A stretch of DNA of 64,000 bases from Caulobacter sp. (GTDB lineage: Bacteria; Pseudomonadota; Alphaproteobacteria; Caulobacterales; Caulobacteraceae), in contig JAUXMY010000003.1 in NCBI GenBank assembly GCA_030683005.1, positions 28,275 through 92,274 on the forward strand, read 5' to 3'. This document shows positions 24,094-32,964 of this stretch, piece after piece. The position numbers and the translations under genes are program-made. Under the pieces are notes generated by a model. The model did not search any database. It saw nothing but the letters and a program-made list of their open reading frames with translations, and had not been told where the DNA came from. How positions within the stretch are numbered: the first letter of the stretch is position 1; every line of letters starts with the position of its first letter.

Positions 24094-25476
24094 ATGAAGG
24101 ACGCGCAGAGCAAGACCCCGCCGCGGTTGCACCCGCGTTCCTTCGCCATCCTTTTCGCGGTCTCGGTCGTTGTGGCGATCGGCAACACCGGCCTCATGTC
24201 GATCCTGCCGGCCATCGGGCGGGAGATCGACATCCCCGACGCCTATATGGCGGCGATCTTCTCCCTGTCGGCCCTGCTGTGGGCGGTGATGTCGCCGATC
24301 TGGGCGCGGGAGTCGGACAAGCGCGGGCGCAAGCCGCTGATCATGCTGGGCCTGGCCGGCTTCGCCATCTCGATGGTGTGCTGCGGCCTGGTGGTGACGG
24401 CGGGCCTCTATCACCTGGCGCCCTGGTACGTGATCTTCGTGATCTTCCTGCTGGCCCGGGCGCTGTTCGGCCTGATCGGCTCGGCCTCCAACCCGGCCAC
24501 CCAGGCCTATGTCGCCGAGCGGACCAGCCGCTCGGAACGCACCCAGCAGATGGCCAGCCTGGCCGGGGCCTTCGGCCTGGGCACCGTGGTCGGGCCGTTC
24601 CTGGCGCCGCTGTTCATCCTGCCGTTCGTGACCCTGGCCGGGCCGCTCTTCTCCTTCTCCCTGTTGTCGGCCGCCATGCTGTTCGTGGTCTGGCGATACC
24701 TGCCGGAGGTGCAGCGCCCCCGGGACAGCAGACCCTTCCCGTCGGCCGGCGAGAAAGGCTTCAGCGCCGCGCTGGCGTGGATCGGCACGATCATTGCGCA
24801 GGTGCGTCATCCGGTCCGGCTGGCCGCACAGGTCAGGGAAACGGCCCGCGGGTCGGTGCTGTTTCCCTTCCTGCTCTACGGATTTCTCGTCGCCACCTGC
24901 CAGACGGCCCAGGGCTACACCCTGGGCTTCATGATCATCGACAGGCTGGAACTGACGCCGATCAAGGCGCTGGGCTTCATCTCGGTGGCCATGGCCGCCG
25001 GGGCGATGGCCGGGCTGCTGGCCCAGTGGGGCCTGATCCGCATCTTCAACATGGGCCCCAAGGCGCTGCTGCGCTGGGGCGTGGCGCTGGCGTGCCTCGG
25101 CAACCTGATCACCGTGTTCGCGCCCGACTACTGGACGGTCGTGGCGGGCTACGCCATCTCCGCCCTCGGCTACGGCTTCGCGCGGCCGGGCTTCACCGCC
25201 GGCGCCTCCCTGGCCGTCAAGATGCAGGACCAGGCCAAGGCCGCCGGCTACATCGCCGCGGTGAACGGTCTGAACGTGATCATCGCGCCGCTGTTCGTGG
25301 GCCTCTACCAGGCCGTGACCTGGGCGCCCTTCCTGCTGAACGCGGCCATCCTGGCCGGCCTGCTGGTCTTCGCCTTCCGGAACAAGGTCCTGCGCGAGGC
25401 CGGCGAGCGCGGCGAGGATGATGATGACGACGCCACCCTCGCCCTGCTCGAGCGCAGCGACGAGGGCGGGGTCTAG
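24094..25476 (+). CDS. Major facilitator superfamily transporter
   Basis: A 460-residue inner-membrane transporter with 12 predicted helices. The cytoplasmic loop between helices 2 and 3 reads SPIWARESDKRGRKPLIMLG, the D-x-x-G-R-R/K-x-x motif of drug/H+ antiporters, and helix 5 has LGTVVGPFLAPLF (antiporter motif C-like G-x-x-x-G-P). The C-terminus is acidic (EDDDDDATLALLE). Substrate unknown; a tetracycline-resistance-like subfamily is plausible. ATG at 24094 is used since the upstream TTG at 24058 adds a polar non-family leader. It converges with the next gene, overlapping its stop by 4 nt. Confidence 0.88.
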   Translation: MKDAQSKTPPRLHPRSFAILFAVSVVVAIGNTGLMSILPAIGREIDIPDAYMAAIFSLSALLWAVMSPIWARESDKRGRKPLIMLGLAGFAISMVCCGLVVTAGLYHLAPWYVIFVIFLLARALFGLIGSASNPATQAYVAERTSRSERTQQMASLAGAFGLGTVVGPFLAPLFILPFVTLAGPLFSFSLLSAAMLFVVWRYLPEVQRPRDSRPFPSAGEKGFSAALAWIGTIIAQVRHPVRLAAQVRETARGSVLFPFLLYGFLVATCQTAQGYTLGFMIIDRLELTPIKALGFISVAMAAGAMAGLLAQWGLIRIFNMGPKALLRWGVALACLGNLITVFAPDYWTVVAGYAISALGYGFARPGFTAGASLAVKMQDQAKAAGYIAAVNGLNVIIAPLFVGLYQAVTWAPFLLNAAILAGLLVFAFRNKVLREAGERGEDDDDDATLALLERSDEGGV

Positions 25477-26747
25477 ATCCCCGCCTCGGCCCTCAGCCGC
25501 CGGACCATGTCCGTAGACAGGTAGCCGTCGGCCGGCAGGCCGCGGGACTTCTGCCAGCCGCGCAGCGCGGATCGGGTGTTGACGCCGATCACGCCGTCCG
25601 GCGCCCCCGGATCGAAGCCGAGCCTGGCCAGCGCCGACTGCGCCGCCTTGCGGTCGTCCAGCGACAACGGCGCCTCGTAGGGCCAGGGCCGCACCAGCTG
25701 GCCGCCGCCCGAGAAGCCCTCCGCCAGCGTGCCGACGCCGAGCGCATAGGCCGTTGAGTTGTTGTAGCGCCGGATGGCCATGTGGTTGGGGAAGGTCAGG
25801 AACAGCGGTCCCGCCGCCCCGGCCGGCGCGATCAACGTGGTCTGCGCCGCCCGGTCCGCCGCGCTCCAGGGCAGCCCGTCGGCGCGTCGCACGCCGCGGC
25901 TCGCCCAGCCGTCCGGCGTATCCTTCAACGTCTCGACGACCGAGTAGTCGAAGCCATCCGGCGCGATGACCTCGCGGTGCCAGCTCTCGCCGCGCTTCCA
26001 GTTGGCCCGGGCCATGTAGTTGCCGGTCGAGAACAGGGCGTCGGCGGTCGAGCCCCAGATGTCGCGCTTGCCGTCGCCGTCGCCGTCCACGGCGGTGGAC
26101 AGATAGACCGACGGCAGGAACTGGGTCTGGCCCATAGCGCCGGCCCAGCTGCCGCGCAGGCGCGTGCGCGGCGCCTCGCCCGAGCCGATGATCTTCAGCG
26201 CCGCGATCAGCTCGCCCTCGGCCCAGTCGCGGCGACGGCCGTGCGCGGCCAGGGTGGCGAGCGACCGGACCACGTCCATGTCGCCCTGGATCTTGCCGAA
26301 CGCCGACTCCAGCGCCCAGATCGCCAGCACGATGTCGCGCGGGACGCCGTAGCGGGACTCGATCTGGCCCAGCCAAGGCAGACTGTCGCGGAACCGGCGG
26401 CCCTGGGCCAGGCGGTCGGCCGTGGCCACGCCCTTCACATAGTCGCCGATCGGCTTGGAGAATTCGGGCTGGCGACTGTCGGCCGACTCGGCCCGGGTGT
26501 CGGGCGTCAGGCCGGCCAGTTCGCGGTCCAGAACGGCGGCGGGGACGCCGGCGGCGCGGGCCCGGCCGTAGAAGCCGCTGAGCCAGCTGTCGAAGTTGGG
26601 ATCGCCCGAGGTTCCGGCCGGTCCGGTCGAGACCGGCGTCGGCGCGGGCGCGGGTCCGGGAACCGGCGTCATCACGGCCGGGGTTGGCGTCAGCGACGGG
26701 TCAGCGCAGCCGGCCAGGGTCAGAACGATGAATGAGCGACGGTCCAT
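25473..26747 (-). CDS. Lytic murein transglycosylase (MltB family) with peptidoglycan-binding domain
   Basis: A 424-residue periplasmic lipoprotein that cleaves the glycan backbone to 1,6-anhydro-muropeptides. A short signal with lipobox LAGC (Cys14) is followed by a Pro-rich linker, the SLT_2 domain (VPRDIVLAIWALESAFGKIQ with the catalytic Glu, GSWAGAMGQTQFLPSVYL) and a C-terminal PG_binding_1 domain (ALARLGFDPGAPDGVIGVNT then RSALRGWQKSRGLPADGYLS). The length fits the subgroup with the extra domain. ATG at 26747. Confidence 0.93.
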   Translation of the reverse strand: MDRRSFIVLTLAGCADPSLTPTPAVMTPVPGPAPAPTPVSTGPAGTSGDPNFDSWLSGFYGRARAAGVPAAVLDRELAGLTPDTRAESADSRQPEFSKPIGDYVKGVATADRLAQGRRFRDSLPWLGQIESRYGVPRDIVLAIWALESAFGKIQGDMDVVRSLATLAAHGRRRDWAEGELIAALKIIGSGEAPRTRLRGSWAGAMGQTQFLPSVYLSTAVDGDGDGKRDIWGSTADALFSTGNYMARANWKRGESWHREVIAPDGFDYSVVETLKDTPDGWASRGVRRADGLPWSAADRAAQTTLIAPAGAAGPLFLTFPNHMAIRRYNNSTAYALGVGTLAEGFSGGGQLVRPWPYEAPLSLDDRKAAQSALARLGFDPGAPDGVIGVNTRSALRGWQKSRGLPADGYLSTDMVRRLRAEAGI

Positions 26748-26954
26748 GGAAGGCAGCCTAGACGCCGTTGGCCGGCGCGCTCAATCACAAGCCCGCGAAA
26801 ATCGTTAAGCGCAAAGGTGTTCGCCCCTCGCGCAAGCGCGCCCGACGTTGACTCCTTCGCCGCCGCCCCCTATAGCCGCCCGCTCTGGAAACATCCGGGT
26901 CGCACGGACGCCGTCTTCGCGTTCGAGCCGCCCCGCAAACGGTAGACTAGGGTC

Positions 26955-27080
26955 ATGAAGGTCAGAAGCTCGCTGAAGTCGCTGAAGAACCGCCACCGCG
27001 ACTGCAAGCTCGTGCGTCGCAAGGGCATTCTGTACGTGATCAACAAGACCGACCCGCGCTTCAAGGCGAAGCAGGGCTAG
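26955..27080 (+). CDS. rpmJ: 50S ribosomal protein L36 (zinc-independent type)
   Basis: A 41-residue, highly basic protein, [20 protein letters not shown] at the start and [12 protein letters not shown] at the end. It has one cysteine only, so it is the C-minus type without the zinc ribbon, as is standard for alphaproteobacteria. It is followed after 6 nt by a HAD hydrolase gene, probably cotranscribed. Confidence 0.95.
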   Translation: MKVRSSLKSLKNRHRDCKLVRRKGILYVINKTDPRFKAKQG

Positions 27081-27086
27081 TCACCT

Positions 27087-27716
27087 GTGCGCGCGCCCCG
27101 GGCTCTGCTCTGGGACGTCGGCAATGTGATCGTGGGCTGGAGCCCGCGACGGCTTTATGAAAAGCTCTTCGAGGAACCGGCCGCCTGCGACCGGTTCCTT
27201 TCGTCTGTCTGCACCCTGGACTGGCACATCGAACATGATCGCGGCGTCAGCTTCGCCGACAACGCCGCGGCGCTGATCACGCGGCATCCCGAGCATGAGG
27301 CCCATATCCGCGCCTGGGGCGACCGGTTCCTGGACATGGTGGGCCCGGTGATCGCCGAGACCGAGGACGCCATGCACGCCCTGGCGGCGCGCGGCGTTCC
27401 CCAGTACGGCCTGACCAACATGCCGTCGGAGGCCTGGCCGGCCGTGCGGGCCCTGTCGCCGGCCTTTGCGCTGCTGGCCGACACCATCGTCTCGGGCGAC
27501 GAGCGCCTGGTGAAGCCCGATCCGGCCCTCTACGCCGTGGTGCTGGCCCGCACGGGGCTGGAGCCGGCCGACCTGCTGTTCGTCGACGACTCGGCCGCCA
27601 ACATCGATGCCGCGCGCGCTCTGGGCTTCCATGTCCACAGGTTCGAGGACCCGGCGGCCCTCTGGCCGACCCTGATCGGCCACGGACTGCTTGAGGCCGG
27701 GGCCGCCGAGGGGTAG
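27087..27716 (+). CDS. HAD-superfamily hydrolase
   Basis: A 209-residue phosphatase-like protein of HAD subfamily IA (YihX/haloacid-dehalogenase-like). Motif I is LLWDVGNVIVGW, with the second Asp of DxD replaced by Gly/Asn as in the D-x-G-N-V branch; motif II is YGLTNMP, motif III LVKPDPALY and motif IV LLFVDDSAANIDAARALGF. The start is GTG at 27087, 6 nt after the rpmJ stop. YihX-type members dephosphorylate sugar phosphates such as alpha-glucose-1-phosphate; substrate here is unproven. Confidence 0.88.
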   Translation: MRAPRALLWDVGNVIVGWSPRRLYEKLFEEPAACDRFLSSVCTLDWHIEHDRGVSFADNAAALITRHPEHEAHIRAWGDRFLDMVGPVIAETEDAMHALAARGVPQYGLTNMPSEAWPAVRALSPAFALLADTIVSGDERLVKPDPALYAVVLARTGLEPADLLFVDDSAANIDAARALGFHVHRFEDPAALWPTLIGHGLLEAGAAEG

Positions 27717-27761
27717 ACCCTCGGCCTTCCCGATCCTCCCGACCTGTGAGAGCCTGTCCCC

Positions 27762-28028
27762 ATGGCCGACGACGCCAATCCGATTGAAGTCCTCAACACC
27801 ACCGCCCAGGGCCAGCTGAAGAGCATCCTGGAGCGGATCGAACGCCTGGAAGAGGACAAGGCCGGCGTCATGGCCGACCTCAAGGAAGTCTACGCCGAGG
27901 CCAAGGGCAACGGCTTCGACGTCAAGATCATCCGCAAGGTCGTGCGCCTGCGGAAGACCGACCGGGCCAAGCGGCAGGAAGAAGAGGCGCTGATCGACCT
28001 CTACATGTCCGCCATCGGGGAAATTTGA
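27762..28028 (+). CDS. gapR: Nucleoid-associated protein GapR (DUF2312)
   Basis: An 88-residue coiled-coil DNA-binding protein. The sequence LNTTAQGQLKSILERIERLE, KEVYAEAKGNGFDVKIIRKV and LRKTDRAKRQEEEALIDLYM is near-identical in pattern to Caulobacter GapR, an essential protein that encircles overtwisted DNA ahead of replication and transcription forks and stimulates gyrase and topoisomerase IV. Its stop overlaps the TTG start of the following gene by 4 nt, so the two are coupled. Confidence 0.95.
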   Translation: MADDANPIEVLNTTAQGQLKSILERIERLEEDKAGVMADLKEVYAEAKGNGFDVKIIRKVVRLRKTDRAKRQEEEALIDLYMSAIGEI

Positions 28029-28342
28029 AGCGCAAGGCGCCAGATCTGAAAGCGCAGGCCAAACGGGCCGCGCTGAACGCCCTGAAACGCGCCCGCCGCT
28101 CGGCCGACAAGCTGGGCGTCGAGCTGTCCGAATGGGAAGGCGAGTTCCTCGGCTCGGTCGAGGACCGCCTCAAGACCTACGGCCGCGCCTTCGGAGATCC
28201 CGAGAAGGGCGCGGCCGGCCAGGCCCTGTCGATGCTGCAGGCGGTGAAGCTCAAGGAGATCACCGCCAAGGCCAAGGGCGAGAAGAAGACCCTCCAGCGC
28301 AAGCCGTTCAAGCGGCGTTCGGGCGGCGGCGGCGGAGAGTGA
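28025..28342 (+). CDS. Basic hypothetical protein coupled to gapR
   Basis: A 105-residue basic protein (MKRKAPDLKAQAKRAALNAL, KTLQRKPFKRRSGGGGGE) with a helical, partly acidic centre (SADKLGVELSEWEGEFLGSV). No membrane segment. It starts with TTG inside the gapR stop. The basic N- and C-termini suggest a nucleic-acid contact, and the coupling suggests a role with GapR; both are inference. The next 150 nt are a repeat. Confidence 0.7.
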   Translation: MKRKAPDLKAQAKRAALNALKRARRSADKLGVELSEWEGEFLGSVEDRLKTYGRAFGDPEKGAAGQALSMLQAVKLKEITAKAKGEKKTLQRKPFKRRSGGGGGE

Positions 28343-28365
28343 CAGGTACGCTTTCCACCCCCCGC

Positions 28366-28532
28366 GATCCTCTCCCGCAGGGAGAGGGGGACCACCCGAA
28401 GGGTGGTGGAGCGGGTCGCCATCAGGAGCGGCGGGGAGCGCCCGCAAGCGCTTGGGCAATCGTTTCAGACACCCTGCACCTGACCCTCACCACCATGCTT
28501 CGCATGGTCCCCCTCTCCCGGTGGGAGAGGAC
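28366..28532. repeat. MITE-like element with long inverted arms (reaches into RNase T2 start)
   Basis: The left arm (28366-28418) has two internal hairpins, CCTCTCC/GGGAGAGG and ACCACC/GGGTGGT; the right arm (28481-28532) is their imperfect reverse complement (ACCATGC/GCATGGT, CCTCTCCC/GGGAGAGG). Similar arms are found at 37520-37677 and 58073-58223. Confidence 0.75.
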
Positions 28533-29238
28533 CGCTCCGATCGCCGGCGTTGTCGCGCTGGGGCTGCTGTCCAGCTGCGCCGCGCCCGCCGCGAACCAGC
28601 GCCCCGCACCCACCTGCGCCCTGCCCGCGACCATCGCCACAGCCCCGAGCTACACGCCGCCCACCGACGAAGTCGTCGCCGACGAGCCGACGGCGCTCTA
28701 CATGCTGGCCCTGACCTGGGCGCCGGAGGAGTGCCGCGCCCAGGCCGGCGACCCGGACTACGTCACCCAGTGTCGGGACAACGATTTCGGCTTCGTCCTC
28801 CACGGTCTGTGGCCCAACGGCGCGGCGCGGCGACACCCCCGCTACTGCGGACCGGCCCCGCAGATCAGCCCCGCCACCGTGCGCCGCCACAGCTGCATGA
28901 CGCCCTCGCCGACCATGCTGCAGCATGAGTGGGCCGCGCACGGGACCTGCGGCTGGTCGACGCCCGAAGCCTATTTCGAACAGGCGGCGGACCTGTGGGA
29001 CGACGTCCGGCAACCGGTGCTGTCCTCGGGCTCCATGACCGCCGGCGCGGTGCGCGACGCCTTCGTCGCCGCCAATCCCTGGATGAAGCGCGAGGGGATC
29101 TACATCAAGACGGTCGAGGGTGACCGGCTGATGGACGTGCGGGTCTGCTACGACCTTGCGTACCGGCCGACGGCCTGCCCCTCGATCGGCGCGCCGGACC
29201 GGGTGGTGCTGACGATCACGCCCCGTCGGGCGGGTTAG
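28495..29238 (+). CDS. Ribonuclease T2 family lipoprotein
   Basis: A 247-residue secreted endoribonuclease. CAS-1 is FVLHGLWPN and CAS-2 is HEWAAHGTC, with both catalytic histidines and the assisting Glu/Lys region; cysteines for the T2 disulfides are present. The N-terminus (MLRMVPLSRWERTAPIAGVV then ALGLLSSC) has a lipobox S-S-C. The start codon at 28495 (or ATG 28504) lies within the right arm of the repeat at 28366-28532, so the first dozen residues are encoded by the repeat. T2 enzymes cut single-stranded RNA at all bases through a 2',3'-cyclic phosphate. Confidence 0.88.
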   Translation: MLRMVPLSRWERTAPIAGVVALGLLSSCAAPAANQRPAPTCALPATIATAPSYTPPTDEVVADEPTALYMLALTWAPEECRAQAGDPDYVTQCRDNDFGFVLHGLWPNGAARRHPRYCGPAPQISPATVRRHSCMTPSPTMLQHEWAAHGTCGWSTPEAYFEQAADLWDDVRQPVLSSGSMTAGAVRDAFVAANPWMKREGIYIKTVEGDRLMDVRVCYDLAYRPTACPSIGAPDRVVLTITPRRAG

Positions 29239-29333
29239 GCACTTTCATTAAGGTCGATGTGCGAGGGTGTGCTCGGGGCAAAACGCCCTGCGGTCGCCGA
29301 ATGCGGCCGTTCCTCGAAACGGACTCTGTCGTC

Positions 29334-30161
29334 ATGTCGCTGAACAGCGTCAATACGAACGTCGGCGCGATGATCGCCCTGCAGAGCCTGTCGGCGATCA
29401 ACGGCGAGCTGAACAAGGTGCTGCGCCGGATCAGCACCGGGCTGAAGGTTTCCAGCGTCAAGGACGACCCCGCCACCTGGGCCATCGCCCAGACCCAGCG
29501 CGCCGAGTCGCGCTCCCTCAACTCTGTCATGGGCTCGCTGCAGCGCGGCCAGTCGATCGTCGATGTCGCCATCTCCGGCGCGGAATCGATCTCCGACCTG
29601 CTGATGCAGATGAAGGAGAAGGCGCTCGCCGCCTCCGACACGACCCTGTCGGCCGCCGACAAGGCGGCGCTGAGCGAGGACTATGTCGCGCTGCGCAAGC
29701 AGATCGACCTGGCCGCCGGCAACGCCACCTTCGGCGGGATCAGCCTGATCTCGGCGGGGAGCACCGGCAACGTCAAGGCGCTGGCCAACAGCAGCGCCAC
29801 CTCGACCATCGACATCGACCACATCGACCTCTCCACCACCGGCGCGGCGATCAGCGGCACGATGGCCGACCTGACCGGCGTCATCGGCGCCACGGAGCTG
29901 GCCGCCATCGACAGCGCCATCCGCAGCGTGAACGCCGCGGCGGGCAAGTTCGGAACCGGCTCGAAGGCCCTCGACCGCCACCTGACCTTCGTCGGCAAGC
30001 AGCAGGACGTCATCGACGCCGGCATCGGCCGGCTGGTCGATGCGGACCTGGCCAGGGAAAGCGCGCGCCTGACCGCGCTGCAGGTTCAGCAGGAGCTGGC
30101 GATCATGGCCCTCGGCATCGCCAACCGCGCGCCGTCCATGCTGCTGCAGCTGTTCCGCTAG
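29334..30161 (+). CDS. Flagellin
   Basis: A 275-residue flagellin of the short Caulobacter type. The N-terminal D0/D1 helix reads MSLNSVNTNVGAMIALQSLS and LRRISTGLKVSSVKDDPATW, and the C-terminal helix SARLTALQVQQELAIMALGI then ANRAPSMLLQLFR. The variable middle is minimal (about residues 150-200). The ATG at 29334 is fixed by the conserved start. Which fljJ-O paralogue it matches cannot be settled. No convincing sigma-54 box is seen in the 95 nt upstream. Confidence 0.93.
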   Translation: MSLNSVNTNVGAMIALQSLSAINGELNKVLRRISTGLKVSSVKDDPATWAIAQTQRAESRSLNSVMGSLQRGQSIVDVAISGAESISDLLMQMKEKALAASDTTLSAADKAALSEDYVALRKQIDLAAGNATFGGISLISAGSTGNVKALANSSATSTIDIDHIDLSTTGAAISGTMADLTGVIGATELAAIDSAIRSVNAAAGKFGTGSKALDRHLTFVGKQQDVIDAGIGRLVDADLARESARLTALQVQQELAIMALGIANRAPSMLLQLFR

Positions 30162-30168
30162 GGCCGCG

Positions 30169-31200
30169 TCAGCCGATCCAGCGCAGCGCGCGCTGGAACA
30201 GGCCGAGGGTCGTGGCGTGGAGGCGGTCGCCGGTCGCCTTCGGAGCCCGGCCGGCGCAGGCGCGGGCGTGGGTGCCCTCCAGGATGATGCCCAGCTTGTA
30301 GCAGGCCAGCACCGCGTACCAGTCGAGGGTCGACAGGTCGCGCGTGGTGCGCGGGCGGTAGTGTTCGACCAGCTCGTCCGCCGTCGGAAAGCCCGTCCAC
30401 GGCTGGACGCCGACCGCGCCGGGCGCCGGGGTCTCGCCCTCCGGCCAGGTGGCCATCAGCCAGCCCAGGTCGAGCAGCGGATCGCCGATGGTGGTCAGCT
30501 CCCAGTCGACGATGGCGGCCAGCTCGCCGCTGTCGTGGCGGTACATGACATTGGCCAGGTGATAGTCGCCGTGGATGATCCCCGGCTGGAAGGTCGAGGG
30601 GCGGTGCGCGTCCAGCCAGTCGGCGACCCGGTCGACGCCGGGGATTTCGGCCGGGCCGGTCCAGCCGTCGAACTCGCCATAGGAGTCCAGCTGCGCCTTC
30701 CAGCGCGCCACCTGACGCTCCAGATAGTTGTCCGGCTTGCCGAAGCCCTCCAGCCCCAGCGCGCGGTAGTCGAGCGCCCCGAGCGCCGCGATCCCCTCGA
30801 CCAGCGACAGGCCCATGCGATGGCGAATCGCTTCGGACCCCGCATGCAGCGGCGGCAGGCCGGTGGTCGGATTGAAACCGTCGATCGGCTCCATCAGGTA
30901 GAAGGCCGCGCCGATGAGCGTCTCGTCGCCGCAGGCCGCGATCAGGCCCGGATGGGGCACGTCGGTCCCGGCGATGGCGGCCAGCACCCGCGCCTCGCGG
31001 CGCATGGTCTCGTTGGAGTTGGCCCGCAGGTGCGGCGGCGGTCGCCGCAGCACATAGGACCGGCCCGACCGGCTGAACTTCAGCAGGATGTTCTGGGTGC
31101 CGCCGGCCAGCAGAACGGCGTCCTCGAGCGGGCCCGAGCCGAGGCCCTGCCGGTCCATCCAGGCGGCCACCGCCGCCAGATCCACGCCTGCCGTTTCCAT
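30169..31200 (-). CDS. Phosphotransferase family protein (APH/ACAD10-like kinase)
   Basis: A 343-residue aminoglycoside-phosphotransferase fold protein. Features are the nucleotide loop LLAGGTQNILLKFSRSGRSY, the catalytic HGDYHLANVMY (H-G-D-x-x-x-x-N) and metal-binding VDWELTTIGDPLLDLGW. This subgroup equals the N-terminal kinase of ACAD10/11, which phosphorylates 4-hydroxy fatty acyl-CoA, so a role in fatty acid or steroid catabolism is more likely than drug resistance. ATG at 31200. Its end is 7 nt from the convergent flagellin stop. Confidence 0.88.
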   Translation of the reverse strand: METAGVDLAAVAAWMDRQGLGSGPLEDAVLLAGGTQNILLKFSRSGRSYVLRRPPPHLRANSNETMRREARVLAAIAGTDVPHPGLIAACGDETLIGAAFYLMEPIDGFNPTTGLPPLHAGSEAIRHRMGLSLVEGIAALGALDYRALGLEGFGKPDNYLERQVARWKAQLDSYGEFDGWTGPAEIPGVDRVADWLDAHRPSTFQPGIIHGDYHLANVMYRHDSGELAAIVDWELTTIGDPLLDLGWLMATWPEGETPAPGAVGVQPWTGFPTADELVEHYRPRTTRDLSTLDWYAVLACYKLGIILEGTHARACAGRAPKATGDRLHATTLGLFQRALRWIG

Positions 31201-31268
31201 CCGCGCGCCCTTTCGGCGTCTCGTTCACGGCGGAGACTTAGGGCGATTTACGCCGGGGGACGCAAGGG

Positions 31269-31375
31269 TCAGGTGTTGGCGACAGCCGTCCGAGCGGCGA
31301 CCAGCTTCATGCGGGTCAGCAGGGTGCGCAGCCGCTCGTCGCGGCTGGGCCTCCACAGGATCGGTTGACGGCGCA

Positions 31376-31376
<1 letters not shown>
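31269..31376 (-). CDS. 35-residue microprotein coupled to tacA
   Basis: A small ORF whose ATG overlaps the tacA stop codon (TGATG), giving a basic 35-residue peptide beginning MRRQPILWRPSRDERLRTLL and ending VAARTAVANT. Codon use is normal for the genome. Nothing is known of its role; the Arg-rich amphipathic sequence could bind nucleic acid or membrane. The overlap strongly suggests translational coupling, but the size leaves chance occurrence possible. Confidence 0.45.
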
Positions 31377-32839
<1,463 letters not shown>

Positions 32840-32964
32840 ATGTAGAGCCCACCGGAACCGGCGAACGCCCGACATGGGGCGCCGCTGCTGTTGATCCGGA
32901 TTGATACAGGACCGGAGTAAAGACCGGGTTTCGGAGACCTGAGTCGGGGGTTAACGGCGCCGCC

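Noticed and set aside
29239..29333. Sigma-54 promoter for the flagellin gene
   Set aside because: A GGCAC occurs, but no TTGC at the required spacing.
30169..31200. Aminoglycoside resistance gene
   Set aside because: The fold is shared, but sequence features fit the ACAD10/11-like kinase subgroup rather than drug-modifying enzymes.
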